Source of the DNA: Branchinecta lynchi
Lineage: Eukaryota; Arthropoda; Branchiopoda; Anostraca; Branchinectidae
Length of the DNA: 64,000 nucleotides
Assembly: GCA_023053575.1 (NCBI GenBank)
Contig: JAKZAP010000018.1
Span: forward strand, 1,984,001-2,048,000
Direction of reading: 5' to 3'
The first letter of the stretch is position 1, and each line of letters starts with the position of its first letter. Shown here one piece after another: positions 33,501-42,880 of this stretch. The notes beneath the pieces are model-generated. The model was not told where the DNA came from, did not search any database, and worked only from the letters and a program-made list of their open reading frames with translations. The position numbers were made by a program, and so were the translations under genes.

Positions 33501-33639
33501 TCTATCTAACCACGAAATGCCCATCCTGGGCACAATCAAAAAGTCGTCCTTACAAAGAAGTAAAATGATTCTTCCTACCTTCACGAGGGTATATAATATT
33601 CTCTATGGGTTGCATTGCCTGAAACATGTTGAAAGACAT
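29895..33639 (-). CDS. Four-exon C2H2 zinc-finger protein (379 aa), spliced
   Basis: Exons 33639-33579, 33001-32799, 31241-30992 and 30520-29895 total 1140 bases, 380 codons including the stop. All introns are GT-AG (577, 1557 and 471 bp), and the phases (1, 0, 1) join without a gap. The ATG at 33639 is the first Met after an in-frame stop. Residues 36-59 form finger 1 (C38-x2-C41-x12-H54-x4-H59). Residues 68-87 are an atypical finger with adjacent Cys68-Cys69 and H82/H87. Residues 93-113 and 121-141 are canonical fingers 3 and 4. The remaining ~235 residues are Ser/His/Pro-rich with a basic end (VPKKLRMSDRYR). It is presumably a nuclear DNA-binding regulator, but no orthologue is recognised. 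RNA evidence is lacking, and extra 5' untranslated exons cannot be excluded. Confidence 0.85.
30992..31241 (-). CDS. Zinc-finger gene, exon 3 (fingers 3 and 4)
   Basis: The acceptor is CTGATTTTTTAG|GATGG and the donor TTCA|GTAAGT. It encodes residues 89-171 with YTCSIC...LLRHENVH and RHCGAC...MERHIKLH. The longer open frame that overlaps this exon in another frame is a shadow. Confidence 0.88.
31641..31934. mobile_element. 294-bp MITE with 3-bp target duplication (family M1)
   Basis: The inverted ends are AGTTGCGTTTTTTATCGAAG and CTTCGATCAAAAACGCAACT. AGT flanks both sides (31638-31640 and 31935-31937). It has an inverted-repeat interior and no coding sequence. It lies in intron 2 of the zinc-finger gene. 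The superfamily is undetermined. Confidence 0.75.
31978..32739. mobile_element. Second family M1 copy or copies, interrupted by MITE M2
   Basis: Starts with the same AGTTGCGTTTTTTTATCGAAG end and runs through M1-like interior sequence to TCGTCAAA at 32248. It resumes after the M2 insertion as AAAGAAACGTCAACCGGG, with degenerate M1 ends near 32650-32671 and again at 32739 (AGAAACGCAACT). The extra end suggests nested or tandem copies. It lies entirely within intron 2. Confidence 0.55.
32249..32542. mobile_element. 294-bp MITE family M2 nested in M1, TSD AAA
   Basis: The ends are AGCTGCGTTCTTTG and CAACGAACGCAGCT in inverted orientation, flanked by AAA at 32246-32248 and 32543-32545. It is homologous in reverse orientation to 59807-60101, which is flanked by ATT. 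The terminal sequence AGYTGCGTT is shared with M1, so M1 and M2 may use the same transposase. A full copy nested inside M1 gives the order of insertion. Confidence 0.8.
32799..33001 (-). CDS. Zinc-finger gene, exon 2 (fingers 1 and 2)
   Basis: The acceptor is TTTTTCAG|GTCTG, preceded by a T-rich tract. The donor is ATAAG|GTATAT. It encodes residues 21-88 with HKCQIC...LARHMASMH and the atypical CCQMTF...LKLHKMEVH. Confidence 0.85.
33579..33639 (-). CDS. Zinc-finger gene, exon 1 (start exon)
   Basis: Encodes residues 1-20 (MSFNMFQAMQPIENIIYPRE) and the first base of codon 21. The donor is GAAG|GTAGGA. An in-frame TGA lies about 100 bases upstream with no other ATG between, which fixes the start. 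The leftover G joins GT of exon 2 to make a Gly codon. Confidence 0.75.
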
Positions 33640-34052
33640 TGTGTAAACGACAAGTTCTTCTCGACCTCTTCTTTTGATAACAGACCGTTGGAGATAGTAT
33701 TGACTTGAGCTCCACCCAATTTCGTAAGATGTATTTCACTTTCTTAAAAGTTTGGTTAAAGGATCTGTCCCAATCAGTGTTGAATACTGACTGTCGATTG
33801 GGGCTGTGGACGTCCAATATTTGAGGCTTTCGTGTCTGGGAGCACACCACGCTGTTACATGACCGTCCAAGGCCTCAGCTGAGGAAGCGAATGGGAAGAC
33901 TTTCTTCTGGGTTCGGCACTTCGAAAAAGTAAACATGTTGTGCACAATTCCAATCAGCTTTCCGTCTTTCTGTCGGTCGGTCGGCTAATCACAAGCTTAG
34001 GTATATCAAGACGGTTCAGGAGGATGAAACTTGACACATAGGATGAGTTCTG

Positions 34053-34310
34053 GAACGTAACGATCGTTAACAAATTGTTAACAGTTGTTAACTTTTTGCG
34101 TTCCACGTTTCTGATTTCGAAATTTAAGCTCGGCCCACCTACAATTTATGTTCCAGAGCATAACGATTGTTAACTATTTTGTAACGATGGTCGGTGAGCA
34201 TCGTTACAAAATAGTTAACAGTTGTAGAACTGGGAATCGTAAAAGCTGCAGTTAGCTCCGCCCCAAAGTAAAGTTAACAATTGTTAAGTTTGTGGAACGC
34301 AGCCATATTT
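34053..34310. repeat. Snap-back repeat with a 22-bp perfect stem
   Basis: TAACTATTTTGTAACGATG at 34171-34189 pairs perfectly with 34199-34217, and three more pairs outside it give 22 bp around a 9-base loop. GTTAAC and GGAACG motifs recur in inverted orientation on both sides (TGGAACGTAACGA near 34053, GTGGAACGCAGC near 34298). It is probably a MITE, but no target duplication was identified. Confidence 0.5.
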
Positions 34311-35384
34311 TCGATACCTGATCAGATTTACTTGAAAACGGCCATTTTCACCACCACCCGTGGGATGATCGTGGATGGTGGGGATTGTGCCCGCTTCAGC
34401 CACCCTTCCCCTGGCTGGGGGGGGATCCTAATGCTGTGGCACGTAGAGGTGCCGAACGGTGGAGTGATGCAACGAAATTCGGTAGTCGTAGCGGTTGCCC
34501 TGTATGTTCCTTTAATAGCTCTTGGCTGCCGCCCTTGGGGGATTTGGAAGAGGGGCCCGAAATCTTTTGCAGCGTAACTGCCGAACGCAACATACACGGA
34601 ATAAGCAATTTGTAGATCTGGACCGGATCTAGTTAATGTGCAATTTTACGGTTCCAACCGAGTCTGAATCCTGTGTTACCCTTTGCGGAGGGACCATGCA
34701 AGATTGAAGAAAATTTTCCATACCTGCAAATTTGACACGTGTGCTGGGAATGTGAATTAACTATTGAAATGGAGCTAATATTCCATAAATTTTCAACTAT
34801 CATTGATACTGCAGTGTAAGATTACTTTGGCGTCTTCCTATGCTATCCAATGGATAATTTGGTATTACTAATGATTGATTGATTGATTGATTGATATTAT
34901 AATTGTAATCTGCACTAGACCAGAAACTAAAGATTTAGCTTTTAGCCCTTCAGGCATCAAAGGGCTAAAGGACCGCTCGCACTGTCTACTGTTTATGTCC
35001 CTCTATTTTAAAGTTGTTGAATACTTCCAAAGAATTGCCCACGGCTTTGGCTGTTTTAAGACTTTTTCCAGGCCCGTTGGATTCTAGCACCTTTTTTTCC
35101 CGAAACAAGACAAATGACGACATCAGGGAGGTGCAGTCAAGGAAGTTGAAATATGCCGTCTGAAATTCTGATCCCTGGGTTTAAGAATGGATGGAGCATT
35201 TAAGGATGAAGCAAGGTGACTGGAATAATGGATGGAACAATTACAGAAGCAGGTTGCATTAGTTTTGTAAGTAAGAAAGGCCCTTCAAGATTTCCTAAAG
35301 CAGAAAAGTAATAATTTCTGCTGGCGCGACTAAGAACAATAGCCGCAGGGGGAATGAGTGGTGGTCAACTGCATACTAATTCTT
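34311..35384. other. No gene recognised; contains (GATT)n
   Basis: The only clear structure is a short (GATT)n run at 34869-34892. Open frames in 34281-34615 overlap on both strands and have no recognisable motif. Confidence 0.45.
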
Positions 35385-35576
35385 TGTCCCTTACACATCA
35401 AAGTACTATTTTCAGGCCTTTGCCTACGTGCTCAATGAACGCATCCATCGTCGATTAGACCCAAGATCTAATGCAATCGTAATCAGTCACGCACGTAGTT
35501 TTACTTGTGGCTTGCGTGCTTCATACCAGCGGTGAAGCTGGGACGTTGGCGAGCTACTTGCCAAGCAGCCAGACGG
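35385..35576. repeat. ~190-bp dispersed repeat, copy 1
   Basis: Shares TACGTGCTCAATGAACG, GTCGATTAGA and GGCGAGCT...CAAGCAGCCA with 46428-46615 and 47633-47825, all in the same orientation. It lacks an obvious tRNA head or poly(A) tail and is unclassified. Confidence 0.65.
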
Positions 35577-35784
35577 TGAAACAAGTGCAAAATATTTCGA
35601 TAGAACTCAAAGGACATTTTGTTGTGGTTTCCAGGGGCAGATTTTTGTTTGAACCAGGAAGACGCAACCATGATCTTGCAGATTTCTTTTTTGCTCCTCA
35701 CTAAAGTTGTTGGATCGGATTCGGACCCTCAAGTAAGTAAATTAGTCACCTTCTTAGACAAAAATTTGCTAGTGAACTAATTTG

Positions 35785-36968
35785 GGTGTCCGGTCAATTC
35801 TTCACAGGACAATTCTACATAGGACTATTCGTCACAGACAATTCGTCACAGGACAATTTGTCACAAGGACATTTCGTCACAAGGACAATTTGTCATTAGG
35901 ACAATTAATCATACGGGCATTTCGTCACAGAGAGCCTGATTTCGAGTTTGGATTTCGTTTTTAAACTATATATTATCACATACTCAGTTACATTAAAATA
36001 GTATGGCTATAAAATACATTAAAACATGTATTTATGAGCAATTTCAAGCATATATTCGAGTACGTCAGTTTGACTAGACCAATATCTCCCTACTATAGTT
36101 TTCAGTCGCAGGTTAGTCTTCGTACTTCCACTTCTTGGGTGGGTTCGGGCACCCAGCAACAAATCTCTCGATAATTTTTGTTTTACTCTGCTCCGGCAGC
36201 AGAAACGAAATAAATTTATAAATGTATGGATCAGCTGCTTCAACATGTTTGTTGAATGTTGAATACCATCCTTCAAATTGTTGTTAGTCCTAGGAAGGTC
36301 TTCTGCGACGCGCTCAAAGATGTTCCAGACAGGGATAGGAGAGAGAGCATTTCTGCTTGCCCAGATGGCCTGTGATTTTCTTCAAATGTAAGTGTCTTCA
36401 AAGTAGTCGAGGATTGGATATCTTCAGATGGACAGATATGAACATGGCGGTCTAACGCTGATGGGACATCCATGATTGGGAGAAAAGCGAAAGCTGTCAG
36501 CATTCTGATGGTTAGAGCAAAATCGCTGCAAGACAAATACTTCCCGAGAACATCGCTGTTTGCTTGAATTTGTGTTTTGTATATGAGAATCCTTAATAAT
36601 AGAGTTTTTAACGACCTCTCTCAGTCTTTGCGAGTTCCATATTTAGCTATTAACAACTTGACTCTCCTCCTGAATATATAATACTGAGACTGATGATTAA
36701 ATATCGGAGAATATTGATTCAAACAACCTCTTGTGAAGGGGTGGCATTGTTTATTTTGTCCAAACTACCTTTGTAATGGTAAATTTTCTAAAATATGACG
36801 AACTGTTCTAGTGACGAATTGTCCAGTGAGGAATTGTCCTGTGACGAATAGTCCGTGTGACCAATTGTCATGTGACGAATTGTCCCTGTGACTGACTCTC
36901 CGTGTGACCAATTGTCTGTGACGAATTGTCCTGTGACGAACTGTCATGTGATCAGTTGTCCTAGAATC
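35785..36968 (-). mobile_element. Foldback element with MULE transposase remnant, TSD CTAATTTG
   Basis: An exact 8-bp direct repeat CTAATTTG flanks the element (35777-35784 and 36969-36976). The left arm (35795-35935) is built of ~15-bp units of the type GGACAATTCGTCACA. The right arm (36795-36965) holds the same units inverted (GACGAATTGTCCTGTGACGA). The 860-bp interior carries the end of a Mutator-like transposase on the minus strand. MULEs normally make 8-11-bp duplications, so ends and content agree. Tandem-repeat inverted arms are the hallmark of foldback transposons. The transposase is broken, so the copy is non-autonomous. Confidence 0.8.
36113..36540 (-). pseudogene. Mutator-like transposase C-terminal fragment
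   Basis: Minus-strand translation gives, in order and across two frame changes, IRMLTAFAFLPIMDVPSAL, then PILDYFEDTYI with an in-frame stop, then PIPVWNIFERVAEDLPRTNN, and after another shift FEGWYSTFNKHVEAADPYIY ... ISFLLPEQSKTKI ... CPNPPKKWKYED with a stop at 36113. The WN-(I/V)-(F/Y)-ERV ... LPRTNN-x-x-E-G-W motif and the following F-x-x-FL-x-x-EQ are characteristic of MULE transposases just after the last catalytic residue. Two frameshifts and a stop make it a pseudogene. The DDE core upstream is not visible before the right arm. Confidence 0.75.
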
Positions 36969-37312
36969 CTAATTTGATTGTCTTGACATGGATCGTTCTT
37001 TGTGACACTCAAAGGTTACATAACAGAAGACACGATTGTACAAAAATTGACGTTACACTGACATTTTATTGAACATGTTTACGAAAAAGGGCACAAACGT
37101 ATTAATTTGCCTGTTTGTTTTGGCCTTTACTGGCTTTAATTCAGCTGCAAACGTGTATGATTGTTTACGGGTGCATCGGATGGTAGGATATTGCTGTGCT
37201 GGAGAGATATAAGGATTTTACATCTAAACTTGAAAATCAGTGGGTTCATGTAATGAAGGGAGGGATAGTTGTGTTAGTAGAGAGGCGTCATAGCTAGAAG
37301 TTACTTGCTGGC

Positions 37313-37350
37313 AGTGTTGTAACAAGTACTTCAACTTTGTACTTAAGGGG
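37313..37350. mobile_element. Fragment of a CAGTGTT-ended (hAT-like?) repeat
   Basis: CAGTGTTGTAACAAGTACTT, continuing with CAACTTTGTACTTAAG, resembles in inverted orientation the right end of 42500-42650. It is a short truncated end only, and the hAT assignment rests on the terminal CAGTG motif. Confidence 0.3.
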
Positions 37351-37640
37351 ACCCGTCTTTTGTCTACCCGCTGATTCGCCCAACCGTTGATTCATCCACC
37401 CGTCGATTGAACTACCCGTCGACTCGTCTACCCGTCGATTCGCCCAACCTCGTTTTTTAGAAATGATTCACCCACTTCTAAAATACGTCGATTCGCCCAA
37501 CCGTCATAAGACCCCAAAAAAACGTCACAACCCCCACTTTTTACGACTGCTCGCTTACCCGTCACAAGACCCAGAAATCCGTCGATTCGCCTAATTCTCA
37601 AAATCAACCTCTGAACTAGCACGGCCTTTGTCATTGAACG
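37351..37640. repeat. Tandem CCGTCGATTCGCCCAA-type units
   Basis: Degenerate ~16-bp units (ACCCGTCGATTCGCCCAACC and variants with GACTCGTCT) recur through 37370-37600. A smaller set is at 37890-37930. They resemble the phrase repeats of the foldback arms, but no inverted partner arm was found within this window. Confidence 0.65.
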
Positions 37641-38155
37641 CGGTATCAGAAAGCGACTGAGTCGCAGGGAAGTAATTAAGAAGGTTACGATACCGTCCCA
37701 TGTAAATAAGGTTGAAAACTAGTCAATGTAGCTTGAGCCAGATTGATCAGAAGCATCAAAAAGAGGACGAATGCAAAATATCAGAACAAAGAGCTACCGT
37801 TTTTATGGCACTTGCAGCTCCGCTCTGTGCTACAAAGTGAGTGATACAAAGTGAGTGAGTCGCAAGGGAGTAATTAAGAAGATTTTGCCCACCCGTCATA
37901 AGACCAAAAAAATCCGTCGATTCGCCCAATTCTCAAAATCAACCTCTGATCTAGCACTGCCTTTGTCATTGAACGCGGTATCAGAAAGCGACTGAGTCGC
38001 AGGGGAGTAATTAAGAAGGTTACGATACCGTCCCATGTAAATAAGGTTGAAAACTAGTCAATGTAGCTTGAGCCAGATTGATCAGAAGCATCAAAAAGAG
38101 GACGAATGCAAAATATCAGAACAAAGAGCTACCGTTTTTATGGCACTTGCATCTC
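37600..38155. repeat. 335-bp tandem duplication ending in a Helentron-like hairpin
   Basis: 37601-37830 and 37936-38160 are nearly identical (AATCAACCTCTGA...CGCGGTATCAGAAAGCG...GCTACCGTTTTTATGGCACTTG). In the first copy the TATGGCACTTG hairpin is broken after CAGCTCCGCT. In the second it is complete (TATGGCACTTGCATCTCCGC then TCAAGTGCCATA) and leads into an element body. Confidence 0.75.
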
Positions 38156-39065
38156 CGCTCAAGTGCCATATACCGATCACTTTACCGATCAGGACGATGA
38201 AACTCTGCAGGCATATCAGGGACCCGATGAAACTAACTTGAGAATAGTCATTTGCCCGATCTGACCATCGTGGGGTAAGGGGCCGCGGAATCCGGAATGT
38301 AGCAGCATAACTTTCGAACAGGTGATCGGATCTTAATGAAACTTCATATTTCGAAAGACCTCTTGTCTCAGATGTCAGACTTCAAGTTCGGAACGGATCC
38401 GTCGACTTTGGAAGGAGTTGGAGGGGGGAACCGGAAATCGTGTGAAATGAGATGAACTTGGTGGGAAGTACAAGCACAAGCCCTAGATACATAGTTGACA
38501 AGATCGGACCGGATCCGAGCACTGTGGGGGGAGTTGGAGGGCGGGTTCTGGAATTCCGGTGATCCCGACTTAAGTTGCTTACACAGGTGCTAGGACGATG
38601 AAACTTGGTAGGCATATTAAAGACCCGACGAAACTAACTTGGAAATCCGACCCGGTGGTCGAAAGATCCGACCACCGTGGGGGAGTGGAATCCGGAATAT
38701 TGACGAATTTGCAAATTTTGAACGGAGAATCGGATCTTCATGAAGCTTTTATACTTGGAGAGAACTCGTGTCTCAGATGTCACAGTTCAAGTTTGGAATG
38801 GATCTGATGACTTTGGGGTGGAGCTGGAGGGGGGAGCCGAAAATCGCGTGACATCTTCAAAGTGGAAGGATCGGGATGAAACTTGGTTTGAAGAATAAGC
38901 AAAAGCCGTAGATACATAATTAGAAAGACCGGACTGGATTCGAGCACTCTGGGGGGAATTGGAGGGAGGCTTCCGGAATTACCCTGAAGATGAAGATACT
39001 GACACATGTGCTGGGACGATGAAACTTGGCAAGCAATTAGCGACTCCACAATTTTAACATAAATG
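38139..39065 (-). mobile_element. Hairpin-ended Helentron-like element 3, truncated
   Basis: The terminal hairpin is at 38138-38172, followed by reverse-orientation modules (GATGAAACTCTGCAGGCATA, GGGGGGAGTTGGAGGG, GGATCCGAGCACTGTGG). The opposite end is not present, so the copy is truncated near 39065. Scattered module fragments also occur at 39420-39700 and 40270-40425. Confidence 0.5.
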
Positions 39066-39419
39066 ACTCCTCGCACTATTTACTCTTCAACTTACAGTAT
39101 TTTAAAATACTTTAATACATTAAAACTAGGCTGTGTTTCCAACAAATAACCCACGGGCTTTTGCTGTTTTAAGCCTTTTCCGAGACCCGTTGACTTGTAG
39201 CGAAGCCAAGCGAAACAGATTTATATAACCGGTTTCCTGATGGAAAAGCTTCTCGCTGACAACCGTCGACAGCGTGATACACATCGAAGGTAGCAAAACA
39301 CAGCAAGTGAGAAAATCAGCATGGTTTTGTTAGAGGGGCTAGAATGTACCGTACAAAGTTGTGGTCTCCGGGTCAGAAATATATGGGGTGATTATGGAAG
39401 TAGGGTGCGTTAATATTAT

Positions 39420-39700
39420 AGGTGAGACAGGTCCTTTAACAACAGCCGATTCTCCGACTTGACCAATGTGGGGTGAGTGGAGGTAGGGGGAATCCAGAAT
39501 CTTCAGGCATGCCTAACTTTTGAACGAGTGATCGGATCTTATAAAACTTGATATTCGGAAAGAACTCATGTCTCAGCTGTCCAATTTCAAGTTCGGACAG
39601 GAATTTTGTGACACGCTTCGAATATAACGATTGGGATAACACTTTGTGGGAAGAACAAGCGTAAGCCCTAGATACATCAGTGACAGAACCAGACCGGATT
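39420..39700 (-). repeat. Module fragment of the hairpin-ended element family
   Basis: Contains the TTTTGAACGAGTGATCGGAT, CATGTCTCAGCTGTCCAATT and AGACCGGATTCGGTCACTC sub-blocks in the same order as in element 3, without ends. Confidence 0.45.
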
Positions 39701-40230
39701 CGGTCACTCTTTAAGCCTCAGTCCCTTATTAAGAACAAAACCGAATTCGATCAATATGCAGAAAAAAACATTTCCTGTCGTCGCCCCAATCGTGCAGCAA
39801 AAACAGCAGCCGTGTCAAAAATTATATCTCAGCACTAGTTTTTCCGTGCAGTGATTATTAAAAGTAATAGATACAGGCGAGTACTCCATTATAGAAACGT
39901 GTAACGAGTTTATTAACGAAACAATATTTAAGTTTCAGTCCCTTATTAATAACAAAACTGAAGTTAATCAAAATAAGGAAAAAACCTTCCCTGCCATCGC
40001 CACAATCGTGCCGCAAAAACAGCGGCCGTGTCAAAAATTAAATCCCAGGACTAGTTTTTTCCTTACAGTGGTATTTGAAAGTAATTTGCCCTAATAAGAT
40101 ATTTATAGTCGGTAGAAGCTTAGGTTATTTATTACAGGTTTGTTTCCTTCCCCGATGTTGACCCAGAAGATTGACAGCCTGACGAGGACCCTTGCCAAGA
40201 AGGGTCGATATATCGCTGAAGAAGAATCGT
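39700..40230. repeat. Dispersed repeat with CCCTTGCCAAGAAGGG hairpin
   Basis: Two ~190-bp imperfect tandem copies (AGTCCCTTATTAA...CAAAAACAGC(A/G)GCCGTGTCAAAAATTA), followed by CCTGACGAGGACCCTTGCCA, AGAAGGGTCGATATAT (40178-40216). Related sequence occurs at 60330-61010. The hairpin and its flanks recall the terminal regions of Penelope-like elements, but no coding part is present here. Confidence 0.45.
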
Positions 40231-40269
40231 AGCTGACGTATATCCGCTGTAAACATCGTTTGAATATAC

Positions 40270-40425
40270 ACTCTGGGGGAGTTGGAGGGGGATCCAGAAT
40301 TCCGGTGGCCGCAATTTAATGTAGGCTGCTTCAGATGTGCTAGGACGACAAAACTTGGCTTGAACATTAGAGACTTGACAAGATTGGCTTAGAAATTGTA
40401 ACTTCCCAGGTCCGACCATCCCTTA
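40270..40425 (-). repeat. Module fragment of the hairpin-ended element family
   Basis: Contains CTCTGGGGGAGTTGGAGGGG, GATGTGCTAGGACGACAAAA and TCCGACCATC, matching the modules of element 3. Confidence 0.5.
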
Positions 40426-40800
40426 AAGTACTCATCTTAACCGCAAAGTACAAATAATACTTTTCAGCAAAACCTACATGTTCATGATCCCCACGAGCAC
40501 ATGATCATTTTTGCCAAAATGGTTCTGCTTAGAAATGGATTTCTGCACCCTTAAAGTGCGCATCTTAACCAAAAAGTAAAAAAAAAATACTTTTGACCAA
40601 ACCATATATCTCACGATCCTAAAGGTCCCATAATCATTTTTGTGCCAAACGTTTTGATTACAGAAGAATTTCTAGCGCCCTTAAAGTGCGCATAATAACA
40701 GCCAAGTGCCAAAAAAAATTGCCAACAATACATTCTTGTGATTTCCAAGTGTCATAATATACAGTATATACCCAGCAATTGTGAAATCATAACAGAAAAT
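40421..40800. repeat. Three ~129-bp tandem repeats
   Basis: CCCTTAAAGT(A/G)C(T/G)CAT starts units at 40420, 40548 and 40678. Each contains ATGATCATTTTTGCCAAA or a variant. The third unit decays before 40800. No coding potential. Confidence 0.8.
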
Positions 40801-41384
40801 ATCACAAGCGTAGCGAAGTGTTATTTGTTATTGAACTAAATGACGTCATAGATATGTAATTTTTTATGCTAGTAAGACCAACTGCCTTACACGAGGGGGG
40901 AGGAGGGGGGCGGTGGCCACAAAATGATCTTTCAACATCCCAACCACAGGCAGTTACGGTTCGGACCTAGAAATAGGTCAATTAGCTCACCAGCTCTTAC
41001 GATCCATCAAGTCTCATTAGAGCCAAGCGTTTTCCGGAAATGTCTTCACCACTGTAAAACCTCCCGCAAATGAGTTTTTCGTCAATTCCACACGCAATCT
41101 GGCGATCTACTTGTGATACTATTCGCAGTTCTGTGATAATGGATATCCCAGTTTTTCCCTTACTTGATTAAAGCTTTGTTCTAAGGCCAAGTATCAGGCT
41201 GGAGAATTAACACTCACATTTTCTTGCCGTTGAAAAATTGTAAGTAGTGTCTTGTAAAAGTTTGATCAGAATCGATTAGAATGCCGAAATAGGGGCACGA
41301 AACCCCAAAACAAACAAAAATGGGGATATCATACGACTTTTTTCGGGTGGTTCCCAAAACCAGCACGATCTTTTTGCCCACTCT
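40801..41384. other. Stretch without recognisable features
   Basis: No recognised gene, RNA or repeat, apart from short G- and A-rich tracts. Confidence 0.4.
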
Positions 41385-41945
41385 CACAATGCCAACGACT
41401 CAAATAATTCAGAGTAAAATCAAAATCGTCAAAAATGTCAACGGTCCAAAATTCCGACAGTTTAAAATGCTCTGGGGAGGCCAAAATCGTCTGGTTCAAA
41501 GTGCCGACGACTAACTGTCGGTATGGGAGGTCAAATGGATCTGGGACAACGGACAGCGAGATTAAACGGGACAGGATTACTACGGAAATTGTTAAAGGAT
41601 TGTTTTGTAGTTCATCAAACTAGAATGATTTGCGCAAAAGTACAAAGAAATGGCGATCTAAACCTTGCACCCTGAAGGTAAGAATTGTTGAAAATAACAG
41701 TTTTGAGATCGCTGTTTATTTTCAGAATTCGAAATTACGCTGTAATTGAACAGTTTCAATGCACGATTATCGCTATCCTTTCGTTTCACATTCATCACTA
41801 GCTCCGATTTACTACGGCCTGAACACCTCAAACTGTTCAATTGTGGGCATTCTGAACCGTGGGCACTATGAGTCGTAGGCATTTTGAAACGTGGACATTT
41901 TGAATAGTGGGCATTTTCAGTCGTGGGCATTGTGATCGTCATTAT
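41385..41945. mobile_element. Foldback-like element with ~20-bp phrase repeats
   Basis: The left arm (41385-41520) has units such as CTCACAATGCCAACGACTCA and GTCAACGGTCCAAAATTCCG. The right arm (41815-41945) carries the inverted counterparts (GTGGGCATTTTGAAACGTGG, TCGTGGGCATTGTGA). Aligning the arms gives CACAATGCC(A/C)ACGACT in both, and the internal GGAGGCC/GGCCTGA corresponds. The interior (41525-41810) has no recognisable coding sequence. Open frames over the right arm are repeat artefacts. Target duplication not determined. Confidence 0.55.
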
Positions 41946-42480
41946 GAGTTGTTCGTGCTAGATCGATTCAGCTAAAATCAGGCACAGTGCGGAACAACTG
42001 GAATAACAAAAGAAATCCGGTGAAAAAGTTGACTTATAACTGTCGTCGGCCAGATCCCTTCAATTTTACAACCTTATTAGGGCAGTTCTTGGATACAGTC
42101 TTCAAAGTGACTACACAGTCAGACTTCTAGTAAAATAGTAGAGGATAAAATAATTGTTAGAAAAAAAACTATCCTAATACCTTCCCTTAGATGCTTATGA
42201 AAGTTCGTTGTCACATTAACACGCCTCTTTATGACCATATTAGGACAATTGCACACGGCCTTCAAAGACCCAACGTGATCCTTGAACGCTAAAACACGTT
42301 CCTTGTAGAATGACGGCAAAGATGCTCTGTTTACCTTCTGTTTTTAATTATTTTTACTGTTTTACTTATTTGAATTTGTTCCCAATTCTGGAATCGAACT
42401 ACTTTTGAGTCTTGAAGTTTCCTTTTCTGAAAAATCCTTTTCCGTTAACAAAAATTCATTCCATCGAAGCGGAATGTTAT
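41946..42480. other. Stretch without recognisable features
   Basis: Two related ~50-base segments (GGCAGTTCTTGGATACAGTC...CAAAGTGAC near 42080, and AGGACAATTGCACACGGCC...CAAAGACCC near 42243) hint at an old repeat. Nothing else recognised. Confidence 0.35.
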
Positions 42481-42499
42481 GTTAAAAATATATCGGTAC

Positions 42500-42650
42500 C
42501 TGAGAGCTTCAAGTACCTATTTACTTTACTTAAGTATTAAGTATTGAGTACTCCAGGAAAAATGTACTTAACTAAAACTTAAGTACCTTGATTTTGTACT
42601 TAGGTAGTACTTGAAGTACAAGTAGTTGAAGTACTTCCGAACACTGCTTG
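42500..42650. mobile_element. GTACTTAAGTA-rich MITE-like repeat
   Basis: Multiple AAGTACTT and ACTTAAGTA words, ending GAAGTACTTCCGAACACTGC, whose reverse complement starts CAGTGTTCGG. The end resembles hAT MITE termini and the fragment at 37313. The left border is unclear. Confidence 0.4.
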
Positions 42651-42880
42651 CTGACCTAATGTATCTGACCCGGCTCTTTTTTGTACCTGCTCTAGTTCTT
42701 CAGACTTGTCTGCTGGATTCTGAGGGAACGGGCCCCATAAGTGGTATGCCTACTCGATTACAGGTTTTACGTAACAAAGGTAAGCAGCCATCAAACTATC
42801 ACAGTTGCAACCAAATTATCTCATCTGTATAAACATTGGGAGTGATGCATCAGGATTTTGTCACTGTCTGTATGTAGTTA

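Noticed and set aside
33581..33945. Open frames over the zinc-finger start exon in other frames
   Set aside because: They are in different frames from the exon that closes phase with exon 2. No domain was recognised.
34281..34615. Cluster of overlapping frames on both strands
   Set aside because: Four mutually overlapping frames of similar length with no motif, as expected for GC-rich non-coding sequence.
41658..41942. 94-residue frame with His/Cys-like repeats (NAHYSKCPRFKMPTTHSAHG)
   Set aside because: Encoded by the ~20-bp phrase repeats of the foldback arm. The periodicity is at DNA level, not a zinc-binding motif.
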